Origin: Rhynchopus sp. YZ270_cl-10
Taxonomy: Eukaryota; Euglenozoa; Diplonemea; Diplonemida; Diplonemidae
Assembly: GCA_964035575.1 (NCBI GenBank)
Contig: OZ037885.1
Coordinates: forward strand, 682,001 to 746,000
Length of the DNA: 64,000 nt
Reading direction: 5' to 3'
Shown: positions 1 through 8,930 of the stretch, in pieces
Numbering within the stretch: the first letter of the stretch is position 1
Layout of the letters: each line of letters starts with the position of its first letter
Notes under the pieces: generated by a model
The model's database searches: none
What the model was told of the DNA's origin: nothing
Seen by the model: the letters and a program-made list of their open reading frames with translations, nothing else
Made by a program: the position numbers and the translations under genes

Positions 1-205
1 GTGATTTTCCTGTACACCTTACACCACCGTCCTTTTTTGTCCTTTTTCGTCCTTTTTCCCGGATCGAAAAAGGACGAAAAAGACGAAAAAGACGTAGAGG
101 ACGAAAAAGGACAAGGGGTATTCTTATTTACCCCCCCCCCCCTTATTTTACCCCCTTATTTCCAAAATTTCCGGTTCACCGACCCAAAGGGGGGGGGGTA
201 AATGA
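1..205. repeat. low-complexity segment, possible end of a C/G-run transposon
   Basis: The first 115 bases hold several inverted copies of a TCCTTTTTCG-like word (GTCCTTTTTC on one side, GAAAAAGGAC on the other). Bases 126-204 hold a run of C preceded by TTATTTA and a run of G followed by TAAAT. C/G runs beside TA also mark the ends of the intact transposon at 3992-6526, so this could be the right end of a related element that starts before the window. No coding sequence is visible. The assignment is an inference from end structure only. Confidence 0.3.
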
Positions 206-302
206 CCACGAATAGGACTGATGCTATAACTGGCAGCTGTCCCATCACCACAGATTGCATCTAACTAAAAGATAATTTGAAAGGGGGAAAAAGAACTTGG
301 CA

Positions 303-340
303 AGATGAATGTACCCTCACTACGGTTGTTGTACACATCT
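303..340 (+). repeat. hairpin family B, copy at 303
   Basis: AGATG at the left pairs with CATCT at the right, and an inner TGTAC pairs with GTACA. The same outer pairing recurs at 7403-7433 and 8292-8321, with AGAT/ATCT at 8477-8506. The inner sequences of those copies differ. Function unknown. Confidence 0.4.
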
Positions 341-787
341 GCTTCTCAAAAAAAATTGTATTGATATATTTGGGCCTCACGGGAGCAAATAACAGACCAA
401 TAAAAAGAGAGTTGAAAGTGCAAACGCCTTGCATAAGAGGGTAAGCACTGAAAAAGAAAAGACAAAAAAATGATAAAGACAAAACAGGATGTGGGAGAAC
501 ACATCCTGGAAGTGGATTTTAGAAGGGGGAAGGAAAGGTAGCTGTTTTTTGTTCAGGGAGAACAAATACAACCCACTGGAGACAGAGAAGAGAGAGAGAG
601 AGAGAGAGAGAAAGGGACAGAATGATGATTAAGATATTTTTTTAATACCGAAAGAGGGGGGGGAAAAGACATAACGGTCAGGCTTCAACCACAAGGGGAG
701 CCAAACAAAGAAAAGAAAAAAAGAAGAAAAATATCGAAAGGAATGTACCTCACCGCACACACCTCTTTTAAAAAAAAGGGAAAAAGG

Positions 788-829
788 TTTGTAAGATGAA
801 GCTAAGCCTCTCGTGCTTAGTCACCTTAA
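788..829 (+). repeat. hairpin family A, copy 1
   Basis: The copy has an outer TAAG/CTTA pairing, then TGA/TCA, then an inner stem CTAAGC/GCTTAG closing a loop with CTCTCG. The order outer stem, ATGA, inner stem, CTCTCG loop, GTCAC is shared with copies at 3009, 7329, 8421 and 15036, and more loosely with 6775 and 8231. All copies lie on the plus strand. Confidence 0.5.
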
Positions 830-1176
830 AAAATCTAGAGTCATGGTTGATGAACCAGCGCTTGATGCATCACGCTTTCTGGGGGAATATAAGAAAAAAA
901 AAAGAAGAAAAAAGAGAGAGAAGAGTTGATAGTCCTAATCCTCGTTTAGTTATTTAAGAGAAAAATCCCCAATATAAATGAAGGGAAAACTTTAAAAAAA
1001 AATGAACACGTCTCAGAGAAATGCGGATCTTTGCTTGCGGGGAAAGAGAGATGAAGTTAGGAAAAGGCGCAACACCGCACACTCTGTAGAACCACGCTCT
1101 CAGATGGCTCGGAAGAAAGAAAGAAGAAAAAAAACTTGAAATCTGAATGTGCCACGCACACATTTATAAAAAAAAA

Positions 1177-1263
1177 GTTATTGATGCAGGCACCTCCGAC
1201 TGACCCACTTACGATGCCAGCCATCCGGATGAAAGCATAAGTACCCTGCGGCCTACAACAGGT
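1177..1263 (+). repeat. conserved family C element, copy 1
   Basis: About 85 bp closely matching 7526-7611 and, less closely, 3891-3973. The shared core includes CCTCCGACTGACC, ACGATGCCAGCCATCCGGAT and GAAAGCATAAGTACCCTG. In this copy GCAGG pairs with CCTGC at the ends, ACTTA with TAAGT inside, and CATCCGGATG is a central palindrome. The minus strand reads through as a short peptide containing AFIRMAGIV in copies 1 and 3, so a short coding motif is an alternative to a structured RNA. Function unknown. Confidence 0.55.
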
Positions 1264-1777
1264 GTGAATCAAAAAAAAAGGGGGTGGGGGGCAATGTTTC
1301 ACATAGAAAGTGCCCGCTATTGATTCCAAAGACAACGATATAAAAAAAATAAATAAAAACAAAAATAACTCAGCAAGAGGGAACACCCCCTCCACGAACG
1401 ATGATTTTCAACCACACACATTCCTCATCTTGAGTTCTTTTTTTGATGCAGTCCTTTCTAAGATGATGTCAATGAGTAGGTCTCTATTGTTACTTTGAAG
1501 CTGGCATGGAATGTTCTAGGCCCTATGATGAAGTACGAAAAACGACCATTTTTTTTGTAAAACTCCAAAGGAGTTAAACATTCCATGAACTGAGAAAATA
1601 CAAACAAAATAAAAAACAAATAAAAAAAGGACATGGGACTTGGAAGGGTCGCCATGATGTGGCATTTCTATGTTATTTCTCCTTTTTCCTTTTTTTTCGT
1701 TTATTTTTTTTTTTTTTTTGAGTTTTGTTGTCCACGTAAAACTATCCCATGAGTTTCGTTCTTTCACAAAGTCAGTA

Positions 1778-2786
1778 AAGGGGGGGTGGACCTATTATCC
1801 GGGTAGACCTATTATCCCTAGGATAATAGGTCCCCCTGTTTTGGAGTTAAATTTTAACTTTTTAACTTTTGGGATGGTAAAAAAAATTTTATTAAAAATT
1901 TGGGGTGGGATTCTGGCGTTCGGCCAGTTTGCGTGCTCGCTTTCATGCCGGTTTTGCCAGCGCAGGCTGCAGCAAGGCCATCTTCCTTCCTGGCGTTGCA
2001 GCTGGGCAGAGGGTCTGAGGATGATGGTGGGGCTGGTTGGGCAGGTTGGGCTGCTTGTACTTCTGCTGCTGGGGCATCTATCTCCATCACCTCAGAGTCC
2101 ACAGGGCTGTCTGGCTGCTCCACCTCCAAGACCTCTTCCTTCACCTGCAGCAGCTCCTCCTTCACCTCCCCTTTGCGCACCTTTGCCTTGTGCGTTGAAC
2201 ATCGCGTCCAGGCGCTTTTTTCCCTTAGGGAGGGCTTTTGGTGGCTTTGCTGCCAAAAGCTCGCATCGTCGTCCTCAGTCTCGTCGTCTTCAATCACCAT
2301 CACGGCCTCCCTGTGAGCTTCCAGAGGTTCCGCAACACGTTAGCTAGCGCCGCAGGCGCACGGTGCGCTACTTTTTCTTTCGCCATGCTGCATTCCCCCA
2401 TTCCGGTTAAATTGAAGAAAATTGTCCCCTACGAGTAGAATTCTGTGGGGGGGTAGGTGAGAGGCGGGTCGGAGCCCCCGCCCCTCACCTACCCCCACCC
2501 CAGCCCCAATCCAAAACCCAAATTACCTCCGTATGGACACGTATGGATTCTACCTTTTCAAAAATAATTCACGTATGGATTTCCATACGTTCCACACGTG
2601 GAGCGTATCTCTGGTTTACAGGATTGTGCATGTTTAAGGGTAAAAAGGGGGGGAAAGAGTGACCGGGATAGCAGCGGGATAACAGCGGGATAGCAGCGGG
2701 ATAATAACAATTTTTAATCGACTTAAAATTTGGTCTGAAAGCGAAAATCTGAAATTTTAGGGTGGATAATAGGTCCACCGTCCCTT
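1778..2786. mobile_element. TA-flanked DNA transposon, probably non-autonomous
   Basis: The ends are inverted repeats of 23 bp with two mismatches (AAGGG..GGTGGACCTATTATCC), flanked on both sides by TA (1776-1777 and 2787-2788), the target duplication typical of the Tc1/mariner/pogo superfamily. ACCTATTATCC is repeated near the left end in both orientations, and GCGGGATA-type words are repeated near the right end (about 2670-2705). This matches the layout of the intact element at 3992-6526 (C/G run, TATTAT-containing subterminal words, TA duplication) but the end sequences differ. No transposase domain is present; only a short acidic reading frame remains inside. Likely a deleted member of a related family. 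Confidence 0.7.
1854..2300 (-). CDS. hypothetical acidic protein within the TA-flanked element
   Basis: A minus-strand reading frame of 148 codons from the ATG at 2300. It is acidic and Ser/Pro/Ala-rich (IEDDETEDDD near the start, then a KEE/VEQ-rich stretch and an AQPAQPAPPSSSD segment). GC content is clearly higher than the surroundings, which favours past coding use. No domain is recognised. Its acidic character recalls the acidic N-terminal region of the transposase at 4196-6243, so it may be the remaining first part of a transposon-borne gene. The frame runs into the AT-rich left end of the element, which suggests truncation. An upstream ATG at about 2384 opens a different 28-codon frame and is not joined to it by any clear intron. 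Confidence 0.35.
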   Translation of the reverse strand: MVIEDDETEDDDASFWQQSHQKPSLREKSAWTRCSTHKAKVRKGEVKEELLQVKEEVLEVEQPDSPVDSEVMEIDAPAAEVQAAQPAQPAPPSSSDPLPSCNARKEDGLAAACAGKTGMKASTQTGRTPESHPKFLIKFFLPSQKLKS

Positions 2787-3890
2787 TAATCTCTGCAACA
2801 AATGTCACCAGAAGGTATTTAATCTTCAATAGCATCGGTGCACTGTCCGCCAAAGAAATCAAATTATTTTTCCAACAGAAACCTTTAAGACGCTTAACAG
2901 CATCAAACTTACCCAGAAGAAAATTAAAAAATTAAAAAAAAACGTGCCTGCATGGGGGTAGCGGGAAGAGGTGTTAGAGGCTATATCTCGTTGAAGTAAA
3001 ATAAGAAAAGTTGGTCAGATGAAACCAAAGCTTCTCGTTGCTTGGTCACACTCAAAAAGAAACGAACGCTTTTAAAAAGAAGAGGAGGAGGGGGAAAATC
3101 CTCCAAATGAGCACAGCATTTGCACATTATGGCAAACAAACGTATCCGCTGCATGACCGTGGGTTTGCTAAGGGGGGGTGATTTTATTTTTTTTCTGTCG
3201 GGTTTTTAAAATTTTTTTTTTGAAATTTGTCTTATCTAGGACATTATGATCGAAGCATCAGTATTTTCTACATAATTTTTCGCAGAAGGTTTTTTTTCTT
3301 CTCTTTCTTTTTCGATAAAATTATAGTGTAGTTGCCTCAGTTGTGTTGCCCACAGTTGCGCAAATCTCCACTTTTTCGTTTCTTTTTTTGGAAAACAGCA
3401 AAATATTTATTTCACATTTTAAAAAAAAATCCTTTTTTATAAACTCTGTAATACACCATCAGCGATCGATCACAATGTCAACAATTCATTTAGGATGAAG
3501 TAGGATGGGTTTGAGGGAGGGGCTCTGTGGACCCTGTGTATGGGTGCCTTACAGAGACACTCCCTGCGACACATTCAATCAGACAATCCTTGAAAAACGA
3601 TGACATAAATATGGACACACAAAAAACAAAAAACAAAAAATAATAACTTGACTTACAAAGCCCTCTCATGGCAGTGTACCTTGGTACATGACCTACCTGT
3701 GGGGAAAAAAAGCGAAATGGGTCGAACTGAGAGACGCTATTTCGAAACCCAGTTCACCCCATGTGACGCTTTTTTTTGCTTTTATCGAGATGTCTTTTTT
3801 TAGTGCAACAAAAAAAAAAGAAAGCAAATTGGACGAAATGTTAGGGAGCCTTCAGAATACATCGGAAATCACACACAAATAAAACTGTAG
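2787..3890. other. AT-rich intergenic stretch
   Basis: No coding region is supported. It contains hairpin A copy 2 and, at about 3715-3760, an imperfect hairpin (GGTCGAACTG against CAGTTCACCC). The rest is A/T runs and simple sequence. Confidence 0.5.
3009..3055 (+). repeat. hairpin family A, copy 2
   Basis: The same architecture as copy 1, but the inner stem is CCAAAGC against GCTTGG instead of CTAAGC/GCTTAG. The second pair has changed from T-A to C-G on both sides, so pairing is kept. TGA/TCA and the TCTCG loop are retained; the outer stem is weak. Confidence 0.45.
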
Positions 3891-3973
3891 TTGTTGATGC
3901 AGGCAAACCTCCGACTGACCTACATACGATGTCAGCCATTCGGATAAAAGCATAAGTACCCTGAGGCCTACTA
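3891..3973 (+). repeat. conserved family C element, copy 2
   Basis: The most diverged of the three C copies, keeping CCTCCGACTGACC, TACGATG, AGCCAT.CGGAT, AAAGCATAAGTACCCTG and the CAGG/CCTG end pairing. It ends about 18 bp before the left end of the pogo-like transposon at 3992. Confidence 0.5.
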
Positions 3974-4195
3974 AATACCAAATAAAAAGTAAACCCCCCC
4001 CCCCGGATATTATTTACTAAATTGGTAGTAAATAATAAACGGGAGAGTAAATAATAAACGGTTTTAATTTATTAGTAAATATTAAACGGGAGAGAAATAC
4101 CACCACTTATTATTTACTTCGTCCCCAGTTTTTTACCCCTACCCATCCACACGAATGACCCAGCTTACAAATACCCAACATATTTCATTTTAACA

Positions 4196-6243
4196 ATGGA
4201 TTCTGCTTTGCTCAAGCACATGTTAGCACAAGCCGCAGAGGTGGACGAAGATGTGATGGAGGTGGCGGTGGATGCTGACGAGGACAGCGACTACGTGAGT
4301 GATGTATGAATTAAAAGCAACTTTGTTCTTTATTTTTTTATAAACAGGTACAGGACGACTCAGACGCCGAGGGGGAGGATTTCGACACCCCCGAGGATAA
4401 AGTCGCAGTGGTTGTGCAAGGTGTGGCGGACCCGTGGGAGAGCGAGGACGACGAAGACGACGAGGATGCTGCACCGGAAAAAATGGAGGACGAAGACGAG
4501 GACGAGGCTGCTACACCGGACAACATGGAGGACGAAGACGAGGACGAGGCTGCTGGAACGGCTGCTGATGTGGATGCGGATGACGGCCAGCCCCCGGCAA
4601 AGAAACGGCGGATTGACTCCATCCGCACCACGAAGAACGGGTCCCGCAGGGACTTTTCCCTCAAGTCAAAAAAAATGGTCCTCAATTTTTTCGACAAGGT
4701 CCAGAGGGAGCTCACGCAGGCCAACGACGCCCTGCCTGAGAACAAACGTAAAACCCCCCGTTCTGTCAACGGCAGAATCATGTCTCGCGTACGTGAGTAC
4801 GCCAAAACCCACGTGGACAGTGGTGCAAACCGGATCCACAACATGGATCAGGTGAAGCGGTTCCGCGAGCAGTTGCAGCTTGCGAAGAAGTCGGGGTGCA
4901 AGGTGAGCTGCAAGCGCGTGCGGCATGGGAAGACCCGGTACCGCCTCCTCGAGGCCTCTTTGAAGGGATTCTTCGAAGGACAACGCGGGGCGTTCAAGCG
5001 AGTCACCGTCGGGTCCCTGCAGTTGCAGGCGGTCGAGTTCCTGAAGGACCCGGACACTCGGGAGGACTCGGGGGGTAAAGAGGTTGTGTCGGAAAACTAC
5101 ATCAGAAAATTCATGAAGCGTTCCCGTATCACACTTAAGCGCGTCGTGAAGCAGACCGGATTCACCGCGGAAGAGCTCTGTACACGTGCACAGAAATTCC
5201 ACTCATTCTTGTATCGAGTGGCTCCTTTTGCAGATGGAATTCTCAATTTTGATGAGATTCCCTGCTCTTTGGCAGGTACCCTCGGGGCAGTGACCACCCT
5301 CGCCGATGCCGACGACAAGGATGTGAAGCTCCGTTTCGATCCGAACGCCTCGAAGCGCACGGCTACTCTTATTGCCATTGGGTGTACCAAAAACGGAGGG
5401 ACAGGGCTCGGAGTGCAGGACTTCACGGAAGTGCGCGTGCCACCCATCGTATTGTTAAAGGGCGAGCCTAAACAGAGACGTGTGCTTGATGAAGTCTATG
5501 ATTCTGGGGCCCTCGTGCTATGGACCAGCAAAGGAGTCATCACCAACGAATGTATGATCACACACGTCGTACCGCACATACGTAAGCACACCTCGGGTGC
5601 AGGCATGGAATTTCCACTAATCATTTTAGATTCCGCTACTTCACACGTGTCTGCGCCAGTTCTCGCTGCTTTTCATTCACAGAACATGCTGACGGCGGTG
5701 GTGCCACCTGGCATGACCTCTTGGCTGCAGTGGGTTGATACACATTTTGCTGCGAACTACAGGTCTCAGCACCTGAAGGCGTACGACCCCTTTATGGGGA
5801 AGAAACTTACAGCTTCCGCAAAACGGAAGCTGCAAGTTCGCCTTGTTGTGCAAGCAGTCAACGCATGCCAGGGCAATATCCAAACCGCATTTTCCACCCT
5901 GGGATATTATGGACCACGTTCGGCGGAGCAGGTCGTGGTGAGGCGACTGCCCGCATACAAGTTTTGTGTCCCCGTGCTGACAGACGCTGACCGGGTGAAA
6001 GACAAGGCGGCTTTCGAGGCGAAGCTGGTGGAGGCCAGGAGGAAGGGCGAGGAGGCCGCCGCCAATGCCCCAACTGTGTCAAAGGTGAAGGCACGCCCCG
6101 GACGTCGGCCGAAGGTGAAGGTGACGGGCAAGCACGGGAACCTGTCGGAGATGTGGGCCAAGGCTAAACCTGCTGCTGTGCCTGCTGCTGCGACTGCACC
6201 TGCTGTGCCTGCTGCTGCGCCTGCTGCTGCGACGGCTCCTTAG
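4196..6243 (+). CDS. pogo/CENP-B-like DDE transposase, two exons
   Basis: Transposase that would bind the element's ends and catalyse cut-and-paste movement in the nucleus. Model: exon 1 is 4196-4294, the intron 4295-4347, exon 2 4348-6243, giving about 664 residues. Unspliced reading meets TGA just after the donor, so splicing is needed to use the ATG at 4196. Residues 1-113 are strongly acidic. PPAKKRRID at about 115-123 is a likely nuclear signal. A CENP-B-type helix-turn-helix covers about 225-305. The DDE_1 catalytic core follows with NFDEIP (Asp335), LIILDSATSH (Asp461) and LQWVDTHF (Asp497), a DD35D spacing. RPGRRPK near residue 620 resembles an AT-hook and the tail is Ala/Pro-rich. 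Domestication is possible, but the surrounding inverted ends argue for a mobile element. Confidence 0.85.
4295..4347 (+). other. spliceosomal intron in the transposase gene
   Basis: The 53-bp segment begins GTGAGT and ends in a T-rich tract followed by TAAACAG. It is phase 0 and contains an in-frame stop, and removing it joins two acidic coding stretches in one frame. This is a sequence-based prediction without transcript evidence. Confidence 0.75.
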
Positions 6244-6774
6244 ATTATCAATTCTTTTTCTATCTTATTTGGTAGGTCTTGTAGAGCTTTTTTTTTTTTG
6301 ACTTGTTTCCCATTTTGCCCTCACTCCCCTGTCTGATCAGCGAATGCTGGTTTTGTAAATGCCAAAAAGAACCCTCCCCCCCCTCCCTTCGCCCCATTTT
6401 TCATCCCCAAAAAAAATCAATTAATTCGAAGTAAATAATAAAAATTAGTAAATAATAAGTGGGAGAGTAAATAATACCCGTGAAGTAAATAATAAATGGA
6501 GGTAAATAATATCCGTGGGGGGGGTTTAGGTCAAAGTGCAAAATGCCTCCCCTGATTGATCATCCCAGTAACTAAGCGAATGCTGCTTGAGTAAACAAAA
6601 AATAAATCCAAATTCCTGCCCCAACCTTTTCATCGGCGGACGCAGGGCACTGGTTCTCCCTCAGAGAGCACTTCATTGGTGTGCACAAAAGAAAAAAAAG
6701 GATGCCCACCACAGCCATCATTTTGTACTTCCCCGTCGCTTCAATTTATTTGGAGAAAAAAAGAAAAAAAGAAA

Positions 6775-6818
6775 AGTTGGGTAAGATGACCTATTGGAGT
6801 AGTCACCTTCTTACCGCA
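6775..6818 (+). repeat. hairpin family A, divergent copy 3
   Basis: Keeps GTAAGATGA at the left, GTCACC at the right, and GGTAAG/CTTACC outer pairing. The usual inner stem and CTCTCG loop are replaced by CTA/TAG with a short loop. It is recognised by its ends and orientation, so it is less certain than copies 1, 6 and 7. Confidence 0.35.
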
Positions 6819-7328
6819 ATGTTATACAATTGAAAAATAAAGGAAAAAGAGAAGGGTTTGTAATAGAGAAGGCTGTGCAGGAGGCCGGGGGAGTTTGAAA
6901 ATGTTTTTGTTATAGCTTGTACTCTTTGTTTGATAGGAGGCCGGGGGAGGTGCAGTGCGAGTAGTGCACCTCTAGTTGCTTTTTCAAAAAAAAAAATTTA
7001 TTCAAAAAAAAAAAATAAGAGAACGTTGGTAAGATGATGCGGTTTGTGTTTTGCGCAACAACAAAAAGAGGGGGGGAAAAGAACACATATGACATGAGGG
7101 AAATGGGAGGGGGAGGGGAGGAGGAACATATAAAAGGGAAAAACTAAGAGAACTGCAGTACAGAGCTGAAATATTAATGATTTATTTTTAGCATTTTTTT
7201 TTAACTTTTTTTTATCACAACTCTGACCGTCTGGTCTTTCTTTTTTTTGGTATAAATATATCGGCACACCCCCCATAAACACACCTGGACAAGAGAAGCT
7301 GTCAAAGTGAGGAGGAAATAAAAGAAAA

Positions 7329-7372
7329 GTTTATAAGATGACCCTCAGCCTCTCGTTGCTTGGTCACCTTAC
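7329..7372 (+). repeat. hairpin family A, copy 4
   Basis: Contains TTATAAGATGA, the CTCTCG loop with AGC/GCT around it, and GGTCACCTTA. Hairpin B at 7403-7433 follows about 70 bp after its start, and C copy 3 follows at 7526. Confidence 0.45.
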
Positions 7373-7402
7373 CGATAAAAAGACAATGAGGAAAGGCTCG
7401 GA

Positions 7403-7433
7403 AGATGACTGCGCCTCGTGGACACACACATCT
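7403..7433 (+). repeat. hairpin family B, copy after A4
   Basis: AGATG pairs with CATCT across a GC-rich interior containing CGTGGACACACA. It lies downstream of hairpin A copy 4, in the same order as the A-B pairs at 8231/8292 and 8421/8477. Confidence 0.4.
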
Positions 7434-7525
7434 GCATATCAAACCCCTCCAGCCTAACGAAGACCGTTTATATTACTGTTACTGATTGTCTTCCGCAAAG
7501 GGTATACGCATCTTGGTAAAATGGT

Positions 7526-7611
7526 AGTTATTGAAACAGACACCTCCGACTGACCCACGTACGATGCCAGCCATCCGGATGAAAGCACAAATACCCTGCA
7601 GCCAACAACAG
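7526..7611 (+). repeat. conserved family C element, copy 3
   Basis: Nearly identical to copy 1 over the core (CCTCCGACTGACCCAC, ACGATGCCAGCCATCCGGAT, GAAAGCA). The ends differ (CAG/CTG rather than GCAGG/CCTGC). Its minus strand also encodes AFIRMAGIV followed by GSVGG, as in copy 1. Confidence 0.55.
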
Positions 7612-8170
7612 AGGTTGTAAAATAAATGAATATTCGAAAGGAGTCTTTTTGCGTCATTTTTTTTTTTCTTTCCGAACGGGGGGCGTGGGAGCATGAGAGG
7701 ATGAAGTTATTTTTTGCACAAAAAGATGGTGGGGGATTTGCAGCTATTTTTTTTCAGAAAAATTGCTACTTTGTGATGGTTGGGAGAGAGAGAGAGAGAG
7801 GAAGGGAGAGAAAATACTGAAACATGTTTCACCACATGACACAAAAAAAAAATGCAAAAATTATTTATTTTTTCTTTCATTATTTCAGGCATATTGCTAA
7901 GTGCCGTTTTTGCCCAAAAAAAAAAAATTGCTTTTTTTTTCCACTTTCGGCAAAGTTAGCAATATACCTGTATTATTTCTTTCAATGTTGAACACCACTG
8001 GGGATGGGATGTGGTTTGGGAGGCATAACAAAATAAAATACTTGTTTTCACATTTTCCTTTGAAAAAAAAAATTTTTGATTGTCTAAAAATCCTCCGCAA
8101 ATGATGAAGGAAAAAGTGAAAAGGTTTTCTCAACGGAGACATCCGCTGAAAGTCGTTGTTGATGTTGTTT

Positions 8171-8220
8171 GAAGAAAAAGAAGAAAAAGAAGAAAAAGAA
8201 GAAAAAGAAGAAAAAGAAGG
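8171..8220 (+). repeat. GAAAAA/GAAGAAAAA simple repeat
   Basis: A short purine tract of repeated AAGAAGAAA-type units just upstream of hairpin A copy 5. No other content. Confidence 0.8.
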
Positions 8221-8230
8221 GGAAAAAATG

Positions 8231-8270
8231 ATTTATTAGATGAACCTAAGCCTCTCGTGCTAAGGAATCT
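8231..8270 (+). repeat. hairpin family A, copy 5
   Basis: TTAGATGA, then CCTAAGC and GCTAAGG form an inner stem with one central A-A mismatch around the CTCTCGT loop. The right side reads GGAATCTAA instead of GTCACCTTA, so the TGA/TCA pairing is lost, while TTAGA/TCTAA can pair. Confidence 0.4.
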
Positions 8271-8291
8271 AAAAAAAAAAAAATACTTGAA

Positions 8292-8321
8292 AGATGAAAG
8301 GGTTTCATTGTGCACACATCT
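8292..8321 (+). repeat. hairpin family B, copy after A5
   Basis: AGATG/CATCT pairing with interior ending GTGCACA. It starts about 60 bp after hairpin A copy 5. Confidence 0.4.
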
Positions 8322-8420
8322 CTGTCTTTTAAAAGGGGAAGTCGAAAAATGCAAACCTCACCGGACGGACTGGCAGACGCAAGCATTGAAGGAAACAAAA
8401 AAGCAAGTATTTTAAAGAAA

Positions 8421-8466
8421 AGTTTATAAGATGATCATAAGCCTCTGCTTAGTCACCTTATAAACT
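8421..8466 (+). repeat. hairpin family A, copy 6 (best-formed copy)
   Basis: A perfect 10-bp outer stem (AGTTTATAAG against CTTATAAACT), TGA/TCA, and an inner TAAGC/GCTTA stem closing a CTCT loop. The length of the outer pairing makes this the clearest evidence that the family is a hairpin rather than a linear motif. Confidence 0.55.
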
Positions 8467-8476
8467 ATAACTATGA

Positions 8477-8506
8477 AGATGAGAAGGCCGCTTAGGGCAC
8501 ATATCT
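8477..8506 (+). repeat. hairpin family B, copy after A6
   Basis: AGAT/ATCT outer and GCC/GGC inner pairing, beginning about 56 bp after the start of A copy 6. This is the third occurrence of the A-then-B order. Confidence 0.35.
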
Positions 8507-8930
8507 TTTAAGAACGCTACAAAAAAGAAAAAAAAATACTCCACAACAACCTAATGCAAACTTTTTCGAAACATAAAACTGAGAAAGAGATTTTCTTTTT
8601 GTTTATTTCCTCCTAAACACTAAACTTTCAACTAGGCTAAAAAAATCTGATTTTAAAAAAAGAACATCTTTTTGGGATAGCTTTTTGTTCTCTCTTTCTC
8701 CTTCTTCTTTTTTGAACAAAAATAACGTTCAATTTTTATTTTGAAAACTTGGTTGTATTAGTGTAGCCACCCTAGAGTGTGCTCCACTATTATTTTTTTT
8801 CGACAACCACCCCAAAACACCCCCCACCTGGGACTCACATCCCCCATTTTTTTTTTTTAATCGACAATCACCTCCCTTAGAAGCCAATCCTTCAAACACC
8901 CATTTTACCCCCCTTAGAAAAAAAGCCCCT

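Larger units (their letters stand above)
206..1777. other. gene desert, AT-rich, with small hairpin repeats
   Basis: No credible coding region. The stretch is rich in A and T runs, with a (GA)n tract at about 585-612. It contains one hairpin B copy, one hairpin A copy and one C copy, listed separately. Short reading frames here are low-complexity F/K-rich translations. Confidence 0.6.
3992..6526 (+). mobile_element. pogo/CENP-B-like DNA transposon, apparently complete
   Basis: A 2,535-bp element flanked by TA on both sides (3990-3991 and 6527-6528). Its ends are inverted: AACCCC... followed by CGGATATTATTTAC at the left, and the complement (GTAAATAATATCCG, a G run, TT) at the right. The word TATTATTTAC or its complement GTAAATAATA is repeated several times inside each end (about 4010-4125 and 6430-6513); such subterminal arrays are commonly transposase-binding sites. 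It carries one long transposase gene with a small intron and intact catalytic residues. TA duplication, DDD catalytic triad and CENP-B-type HTH place it in the pogo branch of Tc1/mariner. Ends and reading frame look whole, so it may be recent. Confidence 0.85.
6527..8930. other. gene desert with clustered hairpin repeats
   Basis: No supported coding region. The stretch is AT-rich with many poly-A and poly-T runs. It contains four family A hairpins, three B hairpins and one C element, and a GAAAAA-type simple repeat at about 8171-8220. It ends in the 3' flank of the minus-strand phosphatase gene. Confidence 0.55.

Noticed and set aside
3540-3620. U6-like snRNA suggested by ACAGAGA near 3553
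   Set aside because: The flanking AGC triad, 5' stem-loop and internal stem expected of U6 are not found.
1177-7611. C element as hammerhead or HDV-like ribozyme
   Set aside because: GGATGAAAGC recalls the hammerhead core, but CUGAUGA and GAAA are not placed correctly on either strand, and no HDV-type double pseudoknot could be drawn.
788-8466. Hairpin A as a SECIS element or box C/D snoRNA
   Set aside because: ATGA is present, but the SECIS apical AA and opposite GA are missing, and no D box (CTGA) faces the putative C box.
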